This document shows, one piece after another, positions 35,212-43,855 of a stretch of 64,000 bases of DNA. Each line of letters begins with the position of its first letter. Position 1 is the first letter of the stretch. The DNA is from Collinsella ureilytica (GTDB lineage Bacteria > Actinomycetota > Coriobacteriia > Coriobacteriales > Coriobacteriaceae): positions 62,001 to 126,000 of the forward strand of contig NZ_JAIMFO010000006.1 in NCBI RefSeq assembly GCF_019795105.1, in the 5' to 3' direction. The notes beneath the pieces are model-generated. The model saw only the letters and a program-made list of their open reading frames with translations, had not been told where the DNA came from and did no database searches. Both the position numbers and the translations under genes were made by a program.

Positions 35212-35834
35212 GAGAGTTCCTCTTTCATTTCAATTACAGCGGAGCGCACATCAACGGCGTTATACAAAGAGCCACCCGCAATAACAATGCCAGGCTCGAG
35301 GGCAACATAGTCAGCCACTGTATCCATAGAGACGCCACCTGCAACAGCTGACATCTTAGAATCAATAGCGCCTACGAGCTGTTGCAGATCCCCCAATGGC
35401 GTGCGACCCTGCGCTTGCTGATCAACACCGGTATGAACTGCAACAAGGTCAATGCCCATCTCTACCAACTCTTTTGCGCGTGCAGCAATATTTTCCACAC
35501 ACATCAGATCGGTCATAGCAAGCTTGCCGTGAGCATGAGCGGCCTCGATCACTTCCGCGATCGTTGCATTATCTGATACCGCTAAAACCGTCACAATGTC
35601 AGCTCCGGCCTCACAAAGATCAGCCGTCTCAATGGCTCCGCCGTCCATAATCTTTGAGTCGGCAAGCACGCACATCTTGGGATAGCGATCCTTTAAAGAG
35701 CGAATAACGTGCACACCCTCACGCATCAGCAGCGGCGTTCCACATTCAAAAATATCAATTACGTCGTGTATCTTGTCTGCGTACTCAAGAGCAAGTGCAA
35801 GATCTGCATTATCAACAGCAATTTGTAACTTCAT
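35208..35834 (-). CDS. hxlA: 3-hexulose-6-phosphate synthase
   Basis: Reversible aldolase: formaldehyde plus ribulose-5-phosphate gives hex-3-ulose-6-phosphate. A 208-residue TIM barrel of the OMP-decarboxylase superfamily: LQIAVDNADLALAL, ADSKIMDGGAIE (catalytic Asp-Lys-Asp pattern) and VHTGVDQQAQGRTPL, which marks HPS rather than the 3-keto-gulonate-6-phosphate decarboxylase branch, and AVAGGVSMDT. ATG 35834 has GGAAGGG upstream; the longer start is unlikely. Couples to hxlB. Confidence 0.94.
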   Translation of the reverse strand: MKLQIAVDNADLALALEYADKIHDVIDIFECGTPLLMREGVHVIRSLKDRYPKMCVLADSKIMDGGAIETADLCEAGADIVTVLAVSDNATIAEVIEAAHAHGKLAMTDLMCVENIAARAKELVEMGIDLVAVHTGVDQQAQGRTPLGDLQQLVGAIDSKMSAVAGGVSMDTVADYVALEPGIVIAGGSLYNAVDVRSAVIEMKEELS

Positions 35835-35904
35835 GGATCTACCCTTCCTAACAGGCATGCGTACGCGCTGAAACCAACTATTCGATATCCCATAGACAAT
35901 CGCG

Positions 35905-36834
35905 CTAGACCGCGCAGCGCATCATGGCATCAATCCGATCAACAAACTTACTTGGCTGCAACATATAGGCATATCGTTCCGGGTGACGTATGTAATTCGT
36001 ATAGCAGGGGTATCCAAATTCAATGCCAAGACCTGGATTCTCTATGGGATAAAACAACGCTGGTGCGGGCTGCTCTCCATACGTCCGATTAGCCTCAAGA
36101 CGGATCTCGCCGCCGTCATGCAAAACATAGGCAGCAAGACCATGTGCACGCTGAATGGGGTCATATGAATTGCTACATGCTGTAGCTGCAATATTGCTAA
36201 ATGCTGAAACCGTATTCAGCGGATTAATAGAGCAGTGACCGCAGAATGGCGGGATAATAATCGCTTCTCCTGCCTTCACTCGAATAGCTCGAATATATTC
36301 AAACCGGCCAGGATCATCTTGATCAAAGCGCTTGCTCTTTTGAAGCACAAAAATGATCTCTCCGGCTATGACCTCATAAACCTCAGGATAGGGAGCGCTG
36401 TCTCCTGCAGCATAACTGTGGTAATGACCAGAGGTCTTAAAATACTCATCACCAACCGTGCCGGGTAAAACGACCGTCATATCGTACGAAAGCCCACTCT
36501 TTTCAAAATATTGCTCATCACCTGCAAAGCGAATGTTTCTATATGCACGGTATGCAATTGTTTTTGAATCGGTAATCTCGTTGAGCTTAAACAAGCCCTG
36601 CATTGCATCAAGTGTTTTTGCTGAATTCCCATCATGCAGTAGGCCATCATAAAAACTCAGCTCACCCGTTTGCTCATCCATGATTATGGGAAGCCCCGAA
36701 TGGTGCAGGATCATCGCAGCCGCCTTTCCTATCTCGCTGCCTCTTAGATTTGAGCCTAGGCCGACAGCTGTCACAGTGATAGGAACGTGCGTTTCACATT
36801 TTCGTGTATGAATTTGGATGGTAGGTAGGAACAA
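35905..36834 (-). CDS. Cupin-type (archaeal-style) phosphoglucose isomerase
   Basis: Metal-dependent glucose-6-phosphate/fructose-6-phosphate isomerase unrelated to the usual Pgi. The core (about residues 50-230) has GLPIIMDEQTGELSF, TVVLPGTVGDEYFKTSGHYHS (His metal ligands), YPEVYEVIAGEIIFVL (Glu ligand) and IIPPFCGHCSINP. At 309 residues it is longer than the 190-residue archaeal forms, with about 30 extra residues at the start and 80 at the end. The called TTG start lies inside the right 71-bp repeat and has no ribosome site, so the true start may be downstream or the 5' end was altered. Confidence 0.85.
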   Translation of the reverse strand: MFLPTIQIHTRKCETHVPITVTAVGLGSNLRGSEIGKAAAMILHHSGLPIIMDEQTGELSFYDGLLHDGNSAKTLDAMQGLFKLNEITDSKTIAYRAYRNIRFAGDEQYFEKSGLSYDMTVVLPGTVGDEYFKTSGHYHSYAAGDSAPYPEVYEVIAGEIIFVLQKSKRFDQDDPGRFEYIRAIRVKAGEAIIIPPFCGHCSINPLNTVSAFSNIAATACSNSYDPIQRAHGLAAYVLHDGGEIRLEANRTYGEQPAPALFYPIENPGLGIEFGYPCYTNYIRHPERYAYMLQPSKFVDRIDAMMRCAV

Positions 36835-36898
36835 AAAGGATCGGCTTTACACTTGCCACGAGCACAAGGCCATAAACAAGCAAAAGCCGATCCTTAAG
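36828..36898 (+). repeat. Right 71-bp direct repeat (copy of the apbE 3' end)
   Basis: 69 of 71 bases match 31735-31805, including the last apbE codons, its stop and the GATCGGCTTT/AAAGCCGATC hairpin. No apbE gene precedes it here, so it is the derived copy. It overlaps the start of the cupin isomerase frame. Confidence 0.95.
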
Positions 36899-37127
36899 TG
36901 CAGGGTTTATATGTAGCGCTGGATGCTGCGCTACTGGATGCTACGTTGCTGGATGTTGCGCGCAGGAGCTGCGGAGCTAGACGCTACGACACCGAGCGCC
37001 AGCGAACCTCAGCTGCGGCGCACCGTCACGCGCGAACTGAGCAGAAGCTGCACGCCCTCAGCCCTACAACTGGGCAAGCCTGCACGCCATCAGCCATCCA
37101 CAGCAGCAGCCCCTGGAGCCCACCGCC
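36899..37127. repeat. Decayed repeats between metY and the hexulose-phosphate cluster
   Basis: 36899-36990 holds short units built on GCTGGATGCTGCGCTAC (period about 15). 37004-37127 holds degraded copies of the metY 3' end: GCCCTACAACTGGGCAAGCC at 37061 against the real end GCCTTACAGCTGAGCGAGTG at 37125. Confidence 0.6.
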
Positions 37128-38408
37128 TTACAGCTGAGCGAGTGCCTGATCTACATCTGCAATCAGATCCTCGGTGCCCTCAATACCGCAAGAGAAACGC
37201 ACAAGATCTGGAGATACACCAGCAGCAGCCAGCTCATCGTCGGTCATCTGACGATGCGTGGAGCTTGCAGGATGCAAGCAGCAGGTGCGAGCATCGGCCA
37301 CGTGGGTAGCAATCTGCGCCAGCTTCAAGCCTCCCATGAAGCGCTCTGCAGCAGCACGACCGCCCTTTACGCCAAAGCTGACGACGCCGCATGAGCCACC
37401 AGGAAGGTATTTTTGAGCAAGGTCAAAGAAGGGATCGTTTTCCAGATTTGGATAGCGAACCCAACTTACCTGTGGGTGGCTTGCAAGATGCTCAGCTATG
37501 GCCTGACCGTTTTTACAATGCTGAGCCATACGAACATGCAAGCTCTCAAGACCTAAATTGAGCAAGAAAGCGTTTTGCGGGCTTTGAATACTTCCAAAGT
37601 CACGCATGAGCTGTGTTGTTGCCTTAGTAATAAATGCGCCAGCAAGACCAAAGCGCTCGGTATACGTCACGCCATGATAGGACTCATCAGGTGTGCAAAG
37701 CCCCGGGAACTTATCCGCATGAGCCGTCCAATCAAAGTGGCCAGCATCCACAATGGCACCGCCTACGCCTGCACCATGCCCATCCATATACTTCGTGGTT
37801 GAGTGCGTCACAATGTCTGCTCCCCACTCAATCGGGCGGCAATTCACTGGCGTGGGAAATGTATTGTCCACAATCAAAGGCACTCCATGATCGTGAGCAG
37901 CGCGTGCAAAGCGCTCAAGATCTAAAACCGCAAGTGACGGATTTGAGAGCGTCTCTCCAAAAACAGCCTTGGTGTTTGGACGAAATGCTGCTTCAAGCTC
38001 CTCATCCGTACAAGTGGGAGACACGAACGTAAACTCGATGCCCATACGCGCCATAGTGACAGCAAAGAGGTTGTACGTTCCTCCATAGATTGCCGAACTT
38101 GCTACGACATGATCGCCACAGCTTGCAAGATTAAAAACGGCATAAAAGTTTGCTGCCTGGCCAGAACTGGTGAGCATCGCGGCAGAGCCACCCTCAAGCT
38201 CACAAATCTTACCAGCAACATAGTCGTTCGTAGGATTTTGCAGGCGCGTATAAAAATACCCTGACGCCTCAAGATCAAAAAGCTTGCCCATGTGTTCGGA
38301 GGAATCGTATTTGAACGTTGTGCTCTGGATAATAGGAACCTGCCTAGGTTCACCATTTCCAGGATGGTAGCCACCTTGCACGCAGGTGGTATCGAGTGAC
38401 TGGCTCAT
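37128..38408 (-). CDS. metY: O-acetylhomoserine sulfhydrylase
   Basis: PLP enzyme making homocysteine (or methionine) from O-acetylhomoserine and sulfide. 426 residues; family markers are VPIIQSTTFKYDSSEHMG, YTRLQNPTNDYV, SSAIYGGTYNLF, VDNTFPTPVNCRP and the PLP lysine in THSTTKYMDGHG. A C-terminal HPASSTHRQM and SCGIEGTEDLI complete it. The length and THSTTKY context suit MetY better than MetB. ATG 38408 has GAGGAGAG upstream. No SAM riboswitch was seen in its leader. Confidence 0.94.
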   Translation of the reverse strand: MSQSLDTTCVQGGYHPGNGEPRQVPIIQSTTFKYDSSEHMGKLFDLEASGYFYTRLQNPTNDYVAGKICELEGGSAAMLTSSGQAANFYAVFNLASCGDHVVASSAIYGGTYNLFAVTMARMGIEFTFVSPTCTDEELEAAFRPNTKAVFGETLSNPSLAVLDLERFARAAHDHGVPLIVDNTFPTPVNCRPIEWGADIVTHSTTKYMDGHGAGVGGAIVDAGHFDWTAHADKFPGLCTPDESYHGVTYTERFGLAGAFITKATTQLMRDFGSIQSPQNAFLLNLGLESLHVRMAQHCKNGQAIAEHLASHPQVSWVRYPNLENDPFFDLAQKYLPGGSCGVVSFGVKGGRAAAERFMGGLKLAQIATHVADARTCCLHPASSTHRQMTDDELAAAGVSPDLVRFSCGIEGTEDLIADVDQALAQL

Positions 38409-38636
38409 AGCTCTCCTCACATCCGGCTCGTACGATCTACTTCGGCGCTACTCATTTGAAGGTAGCACACGATGCGAGCCATCTTACTCGCTTGTGCAAC
38501 TTCTCAGGTACCGTGCAGTAGCGGGTATTCAAATGGATACAGATCGGAAACCATCCGGGCATCCAGAGCGCAGGTAGTGAGAATCTCAAAGAACTGCCCT
38601 ATGATGGTATCTGAGTATCGAGTTTGAAGGTGGACG

Positions 38637-39755
38637 ATGCCCATGGATGGCAGCGGCAATCTCACTGCAGTAGAGCTGTTCGCAGGAGCAGGCGGGCTCC
38701 TTTTAGGCACCGCTCTTGCGGGCTTCAAGCATCTCGTCGCAGTAGAGCGTGAGCATAACTGCTGCAATACACTCCGCCTAAGCCAAGCAAAGGACTATCC
38801 ACTACTTCATCCTGACCTGCAGATCATTGAGCAAGATGTTCAATCGATTGATTGGTCATCCATGCCTAAAAACATTGACTTGTTAGCCGGCGGACCCCCA
38901 TGTCAACCTTTTTCGTTGGGTGGGCTATCTCGCGCTGAAACCGATAAGCGTGATATGTTTCCTGCATTTACCTCAGCTCTTGCAACGCTCAAACCGCGTG
39001 CTTTTATCTGCGAGAACGTAAAAGGCCTCACGCGCGAATCATTCCATCAGTACTACGAATACATCCTTTTGCGGCTACAGCATCCTTCATTGCTGCAGCA
39101 CGATCATGAGACGTGGCAACAGCATGCGATTCGTCTCTCGCGAGCTCACACGAGCGCGAATCATGAAGGTCTTCGCTACGAGGTTATACCAACCGTAGTA
39201 AACGCAGCTGATTACGGCGTGCCGCAAAATCGTTATCGAGTGTTCATCGTTGGCTTTCGCTCTGATGTTGAAGCGGCCTGGGCTTTTCCTGAACGTACAC
39301 ATGGGCACAACTTAGAACCCTATGTAACACTTCGAACAGCAATAGAGAACGTTCCAGGTCTGAACAACGAGACGGGTGGCGGTACGCCTCGATCGTATCC
39401 CGGCCATACAGGATCTGAGCTTGACAAGCCGAGCAAGGCAATCAAAGCAGGCGTACACGGAGTGCCTGGCGGCGAAAACATGATTCGTTATCCCGATGGC
39501 TCACTGCGCTACCTAACGGTTCGTGAAGCTGCACGCGTACAAACGTTTCCTGATGGCTATGAATTTACTGGAGCATGGTCAGAAGGTATGCGCCAGATTG
39601 GCAACGCCGTTCCTGTTGAGCTTGCACGCATTGTTGCATCCTCAGTAGCTTGTGCCTTGCATGAAGACACAGCGCGCAAGCAACTCAACCAGCTCCTTAC
39701 TTTTGAATCAGAAAAGCTGGTGCGAAATGAAGCCCCGCTCGTACAATCCGCTTGA
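38637..39755 (+). CDS. DNA (cytosine-5) methyltransferase of a type II system
   Basis: 372 residues with the ordered C5-methyltransferase motifs: I (VELFAGAGGLLLG), IV (GGPPCQPFS, catalytic Cys), VI (ENV), VIII (QNRYRVFIVG), IX (TVREAARVQTFPD) and X (QIGNAVP). The target-recognition region is between VIII and IX and gives no readable specificity. The next gene is an Eco29kI-like nuclease, so the pair probably protects and cuts the same site. Confidence 0.94.
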   Translation: MPMDGSGNLTAVELFAGAGGLLLGTALAGFKHLVAVEREHNCCNTLRLSQAKDYPLLHPDLQIIEQDVQSIDWSSMPKNIDLLAGGPPCQPFSLGGLSRAETDKRDMFPAFTSALATLKPRAFICENVKGLTRESFHQYYEYILLRLQHPSLLQHDHETWQQHAIRLSRAHTSANHEGLRYEVIPTVVNAADYGVPQNRYRVFIVGFRSDVEAAWAFPERTHGHNLEPYVTLRTAIENVPGLNNETGGGTPRSYPGHTGSELDKPSKAIKAGVHGVPGGENMIRYPDGSLRYLTVREAARVQTFPDGYEFTGAWSEGMRQIGNAVPVELARIVASSVACALHEDTARKQLNQLLTFESEKLVRNEAPLVQSA

Positions 39756-40362
39756 TTACACATCGCTTTCTGAGTCAATTGCCCATGAGCTTATGGGGTC
39801 TGACGTCATTCCGCTTGATCGGATTGATAAATTTTACGGCGATGGTGTTTATGCGCTGTTCTACTGTGGCGAGTTCCCAGCGTATGCCGAACTATCAGAG
39901 GCTAATCGTAAAAAACCTGGGTGCTTACCCATTTATATTGGCAAAGCTGCGCCAAGAACACTGACTGGCCACGACCCGCAAGTCAGCACAAAAGATACCC
40001 CTGATATGAGCACGCGCCTTTACGATCGAGTAGCTAGAGAGCATCGAAGGTCTATTGAGCAGGCAACCAATTTAGATATAGCTGATTTTTCCTGCCGTAT
40101 GCTAATACTTAATCCCGTATGGGTTGCACTCACAGAGTCTGCTCTTATTTCTCGGTACATCCAGATTTGGAATTCAGTCGTACCCGGCTTTGGCAATCAT
40201 CCTCCGGGAAAAGGCCGGGCAGCGGGAAAAATCTCACGATGGGACATCCTACATCCAGGTCGTGGGCGCGAAACAGATACAGAGGCCGGTATCTCGTATC
40301 CCGACCTCTGTGTAGAAGCTCAATCCGCTATCCATGAGCGCATCCGGCTGCTCAGAATCTAG
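39727..40362 (+). CDS. Eco29kI-like GIY-YIG restriction endonuclease
   Basis: 211-residue nuclease. The GIY-YIG core is visible as GVYALFYCGE...LPIYIGKA, with the following YDRVAREHRRSI (catalytic Arg and His), the TESALI glutamate and NSVVPGFGNHPPGKGR asparagine expected from Eco29kI. Eco29kI cuts CCGCGG; by homology this enzyme may too, but specificity is inference. It overlaps the methyltransferase by 29 bases, so methylation is translated first. The start at 39727 is chosen by family length; earlier in-frame starts exist. Confidence 0.87.
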   Translation: MKPRSYNPLDYTSLSESIAHELMGSDVIPLDRIDKFYGDGVYALFYCGEFPAYAELSEANRKKPGCLPIYIGKAAPRTLTGHDPQVSTKDTPDMSTRLYDRVAREHRRSIEQATNLDIADFSCRMLILNPVWVALTESALISRYIQIWNSVVPGFGNHPPGKGRAAGKISRWDILHPGRGRETDTEAGISYPDLCVEAQSAIHERIRLLRI

Positions 40363-40470
40363 CTCTCAATCTCTAACCTGAGTGACGCTTCTGAACTCTC
40401 AACAGGCCTGTAACCAAAATGCTTGCGCGGGCGTACAGCCCGGCTTGACACCCGCGCTATTGAACCCGAA

Positions 40471-41178
40471 TTATTCTTCCGCCCGAGCATAGGGCACATA
40501 TTGATCGTAATCAGCAAACATGAGATAGCGTGGTGGCTCATCTTCTTCCACGCTTGGAATACGATCACTCGCCTCTTTGAAGCGATTGTCCGTATGGTCA
40601 TCATTGGTCATCGACACTTCAAAAAGCATGACATCGCCCGTACCCGGAACTCCCTGCCACTGATGGTATTGATAAGGCATCAGCGTAATACTCTGACCAG
40701 GCCGCAGAATGACGGATTCACCTGCCTTAACGCGCACTTGGCACCCATCCATACTCACTTCAACATTGCGATCGGTAATTTCTTCTGTCTCCTCATCAGC
40801 TTGCCAAAGTGTAATTTCAAGATCGCCGCCACCTCGGTTGATGATGTCTTCTATTTTGTGCCAGTGAAAATGAAAAGGCAGCACTTGTCCGTCACGTACG
40901 AAAAGTAGCTTTTCGCAATAGGGCTTCCGATAGCGCTCGGGATGATGATAGCTGCCGTTTCGGAAAACAAAGACCGTCAACCCTGTTTTTAGAAACTCGC
41001 CCGTTCCGAAGTCCGTTACATCCCAGCCAAGCATGGTATCTACAATTTCTCGCTCTTCCTCATCCGAGTCGCGCCACGCATCTGGCGAACGAAATGCAAA
41101 TGGTGGCAATGGGAGCTTGAATTCTTCACATGCTTGAATGACATAATCGATGGCTGCATTAATCTCAGATCGCTTCAT
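40471..41178 (-). CDS. D-lyxose ketol-isomerase (cupin)
   Basis: Interconverts D-lyxose and D-xylulose (also acts on mannose in some species). 235 residues of the LyxE/YdaE cupin family: the metal site LPFHFHWHKIEDIINRGGG with its His-x-His and Glu, then LPGQS-like RPGQSITLMPYQYHQW with the later His ligand. Last gene of an eight-gene pentose operon, 28 bp after the epimerase-like gene. ATG 41178 has AAGGGG upstream. Confidence 0.9.
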   Translation of the reverse strand: MKRSEINAAIDYVIQACEEFKLPLPPFAFRSPDAWRDSDEEEREIVDTMLGWDVTDFGTGEFLKTGLTVFVFRNGSYHHPERYRKPYCEKLLFVRDGQVLPFHFHWHKIEDIINRGGGDLEITLWQADEETEEITDRNVEVSMDGCQVRVKAGESVILRPGQSITLMPYQYHQWQGVPGTGDVMLFEVSMTNDDHTDNRFKEASDRIPSVEEDEPPRYLMFADYDQYVPYARAEE

Positions 41179-41205
41179 TGGTATCCCCTTCATACTTCCT
41201 GAGTG

Positions 41206-42270
41206 CTAAAACCCATGCTTTTGCTTATAGACAAGCAGCCCATCAGGCGTGCTCAAGATAGTTATTTCTACTTCAATATCTTTGAACTCTTGCGGCTCCA
41301 GTGTATGCACACGGCCTGCCTGCCTCTCAGCAGATCTACCGCCTACAAACGCGGTACCTGGCTCAATCCCAGCAACATAGTTGCCCTGGGCAAGAAACTT
41401 CCACTGAGTAAAACAGCTCAGCAGCTCCTTCTCATAAGAAAGAGCGAGACCCATACCGATTTTTTCATTTACCAAAGCCAGATTAACATGCCCCTCTTGG
41501 TCTTCTATATCGTGGTAATAGACCACATCTTGGTAGCCGGGAGTAGGGGCAAGATACTCGTTATGCGGTTCAGTTCGGGCGCTTGCAATCTCATCACGAG
41601 GGAAAACGGTCTTTGAATGTGCGAGTAGCCGCGCTCCCTCATCAAGAATTGGGTGCCCCAAATTCATGTGATAGAGCAACATCCATTCGCATGGCGACCA
41701 GCCTACATTTTGAACTCGGTCTCGAATCGTTATCGTGTTGGAATTTTCACGTGCTTGAATCGTACGCTGGAGCTGTAGATGGTATCCAAGCGCCTTAGCT
41801 TCCCGTATAACACCTGAAACCGAAAAGATTCGAGTTCCGCCTGCATCCCAATCTTCTACTACTGCTACTCGCTCAGCTGGAATATGTGAAATCCTCCCGT
41901 GTAGCGGCAGCATTTCGTCTTTATCAATTTCCGGAGACCCCATAGAAGCGAGTCCACCCGTAACGAGCAAGCCTCCGGCGAATGACCGGAGCCAGCCATC
42001 AGCAACGAGTTCACGATATTTTGGATGTACCTCACCTACATACGAGGCATAGCTAATTGGTATTCCCTGAAACTCAACACGACCAATATCCATACCACGG
42101 GACTCATTGACCTCAAATGAAAGGCCTGATCCGGTTTTTATCTGAGTAATCTTACATCCTGCTGCGCTACCTTCGCGCAAGGTATATCGACGCACGCCAG
42201 CGAGTACAGAAGGATCCCCAAAATACTGAGTTCGAGCAGCTGCATCATATGCACGACCAAAAAGCTCCAT
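41206..42270 (-). CDS. Aldose-1-epimerase-like protein (DUF4432)
   Basis: 354-residue galactose-mutarotase-fold protein of the DUF4432 family. Markers: SFEVNESRGMDIGRVEFQG, SFAGGLLVTGG, LHGRISHIPAE and YHMNLGHPILDEGARL. Presumed to interconvert anomers of the sugar used by this operon; the exact reaction is unknown. Its ATG overlaps the last base of the xylulokinase stop, so translation is coupled. Confidence 0.87.
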   Translation of the reverse strand: MELFGRAYDAAARTQYFGDPSVLAGVRRYTLREGSAAGCKITQIKTGSGLSFEVNESRGMDIGRVEFQGIPISYASYVGEVHPKYRELVADGWLRSFAGGLLVTGGLASMGSPEIDKDEMLPLHGRISHIPAERVAVVEDWDAGGTRIFSVSGVIREAKALGYHLQLQRTIQARENSNTITIRDRVQNVGWSPCEWMLLYHMNLGHPILDEGARLLAHSKTVFPRDEIASARTEPHNEYLAPTPGYQDVVYYHDIEDQEGHVNLALVNEKIGMGLALSYEKELLSCFTQWKFLAQGNYVAGIEPGTAFVGGRSAERQAGRVHTLEPQEFKDIEVEITILSTPDGLLVYKQKHGF

Positions 42271-43790
42271 TACGACTGCCCCTCCCTAGATTTCCCATGT
42301 GAATGACCCGGAAGCTCACGAAAGAGTTGGGCTAAGGCAGGATAGATGTGACAATACGTTTCGTAGCGTTTCTGATAGGCGCGGGTGGCTTCACAATCAG
42401 GCTCAATCACTTCGATAGACTCCGGTACGAGCGCTTCGGATGCTGCCTCAACGCTAGGGAACAGGCCGCACCCAACCATCGCGAGTATGCATGCCCCAAA
42501 AGCAGGACCCTCTTCATGAGCATGGAGATATACTGGCCTGTTCAAAATCGAAGCAAGCATCTCACGCCAGATTGGATTTTTTGCTCCCCCGCCACAGAGC
42601 GTGACGCGCTGAATCTCAACTCCCATTGCAAGAGCTGCATCAACACACTGCCGGAGCGCAAAGGAAACGCCTTCCAAAACTGCCTGAGCCATATCGGCGC
42701 GCGTAGACTCCCCAGACATACCAATAAATGCAGCACGAGCAGCAGCATCATTAATAGGTGATCGCTCCCCCATTAAATATGGGAGGAAAAAGATGCGGTT
42801 ACGGCCAAGATTTTTTGATTTGATACACGCAAGTTCTTGGTGAAACTCTGATCCTAAAATAGACTTGATCCACCATGAATTAGCGCTTGCCGCAGATAAG
42901 ATACAGCCCATAACATGCCAACGCCCAGAAGCATCTGCAAATGAATGTAGACTATTGTTTGCATCACACATCATTTCAGACGTTGGCAAAAATACCGTTC
43001 CACTTGTTCCTAATGAAATATTGCAGTCTCCCGGTCGTACAATCCCCATGCCAATCGCAGCTGCGGCATTATCCCCTGCACCAGCAATGACTTGTACGGT
43101 TTCTGCAAGCCCAAGGTCTGCAGCAGCGGCCGGACACAAAGAACCTACTCGTTCCCAACTCTCATACACACGGGGAAGTTGCTTGACTGAAATACCAAGC
43201 ACCTCAAGCATTGCGTCTGACCAGCATCGATTTGAAATATCAAAAAATAGCGTACCGCTCGCATCGGACACATCCGTTGCAAAGGCTTCGGTCATGCGAT
43301 ATGAAAGATAATCTTTGGGAAGCAATATTTTGGCAATGCGAGCAAAGTTCTCAGGTTCGTAATCGCGCATCCAGAGTAGTTTTGATGCTGTAAAGCCTGG
43401 AAACGATATATTTCCACATCGCTCAGTTAGCACATTGCGGCCAATTACCTCATTAAGCCACTCACTCTCTTGCTCACTCCGCCCATCATTCCAAAGAATC
43501 GCTGGACGAATAATACGATCATACTCATCTAGGAGTACAAGCCCGTGCATCTGCCCACCGAAGCTTATGCCGCATACTTCTGCTGCATTAAGATCAGCTC
43601 CTGAAACCGCTGTGCTCACTGCCTCTATCGCTGCGCGATACCAAAGATCCGGATCCTGTTCAGACCAACCGTCGTGCGGGTGCTCACATGTATATGCAAC
43701 GCTAGCCTGAGCCTGTAGCCTTCCCATCTCGTCGCATATAAGCACCTTGGTTGCAGATGTTCCAACATCAATGCCAATATACAGACTCAT
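42270..43790 (-). CDS. xylB: Xylulokinase
   Basis: FGGY-family kinase converting D-xylulose to xylulose-5-phosphate. 506 residues: YIGIDVGTSATKVLICD, FGGQMHGLVLLDE with the MHG signature of xylulokinases, ILWNDGR, AGAGDNAAAAIGMG, SLGTSGTVF and LCGGGAKNPIWREMLA. It takes the product of the adjacent lyxose isomerase into the pentose-phosphate or phosphoketolase route. Confidence 0.94.
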   Translation of the reverse strand: MSLYIGIDVGTSATKVLICDEMGRLQAQASVAYTCEHPHDGWSEQDPDLWYRAAIEAVSTAVSGADLNAAEVCGISFGGQMHGLVLLDEYDRIIRPAILWNDGRSEQESEWLNEVIGRNVLTERCGNISFPGFTASKLLWMRDYEPENFARIAKILLPKDYLSYRMTEAFATDVSDASGTLFFDISNRCWSDAMLEVLGISVKQLPRVYESWERVGSLCPAAAADLGLAETVQVIAGAGDNAAAAIGMGIVRPGDCNISLGTSGTVFLPTSEMMCDANNSLHSFADASGRWHVMGCILSAASANSWWIKSILGSEFHQELACIKSKNLGRNRIFFLPYLMGERSPINDAAARAAFIGMSGESTRADMAQAVLEGVSFALRQCVDAALAMGVEIQRVTLCGGGAKNPIWREMLASILNRPVYLHAHEEGPAFGACILAMVGCGLFPSVEAASEALVPESIEVIEPDCEATRAYQKRYETYCHIYPALAQLFRELPGHSHGKSREGQS

Positions 43791-43855
43791 AGTTCCTCCT
43801 CTCTATTGAAAGAAGAAAGGGGTACGAAACACCTTCCGTACCCCTCAAGTCATTC

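Noticed and set aside
38421-38636. SAM riboswitch in the metY leader
   Set aside because: No SAM-I or SAM-II core sequence found on the relevant strand.
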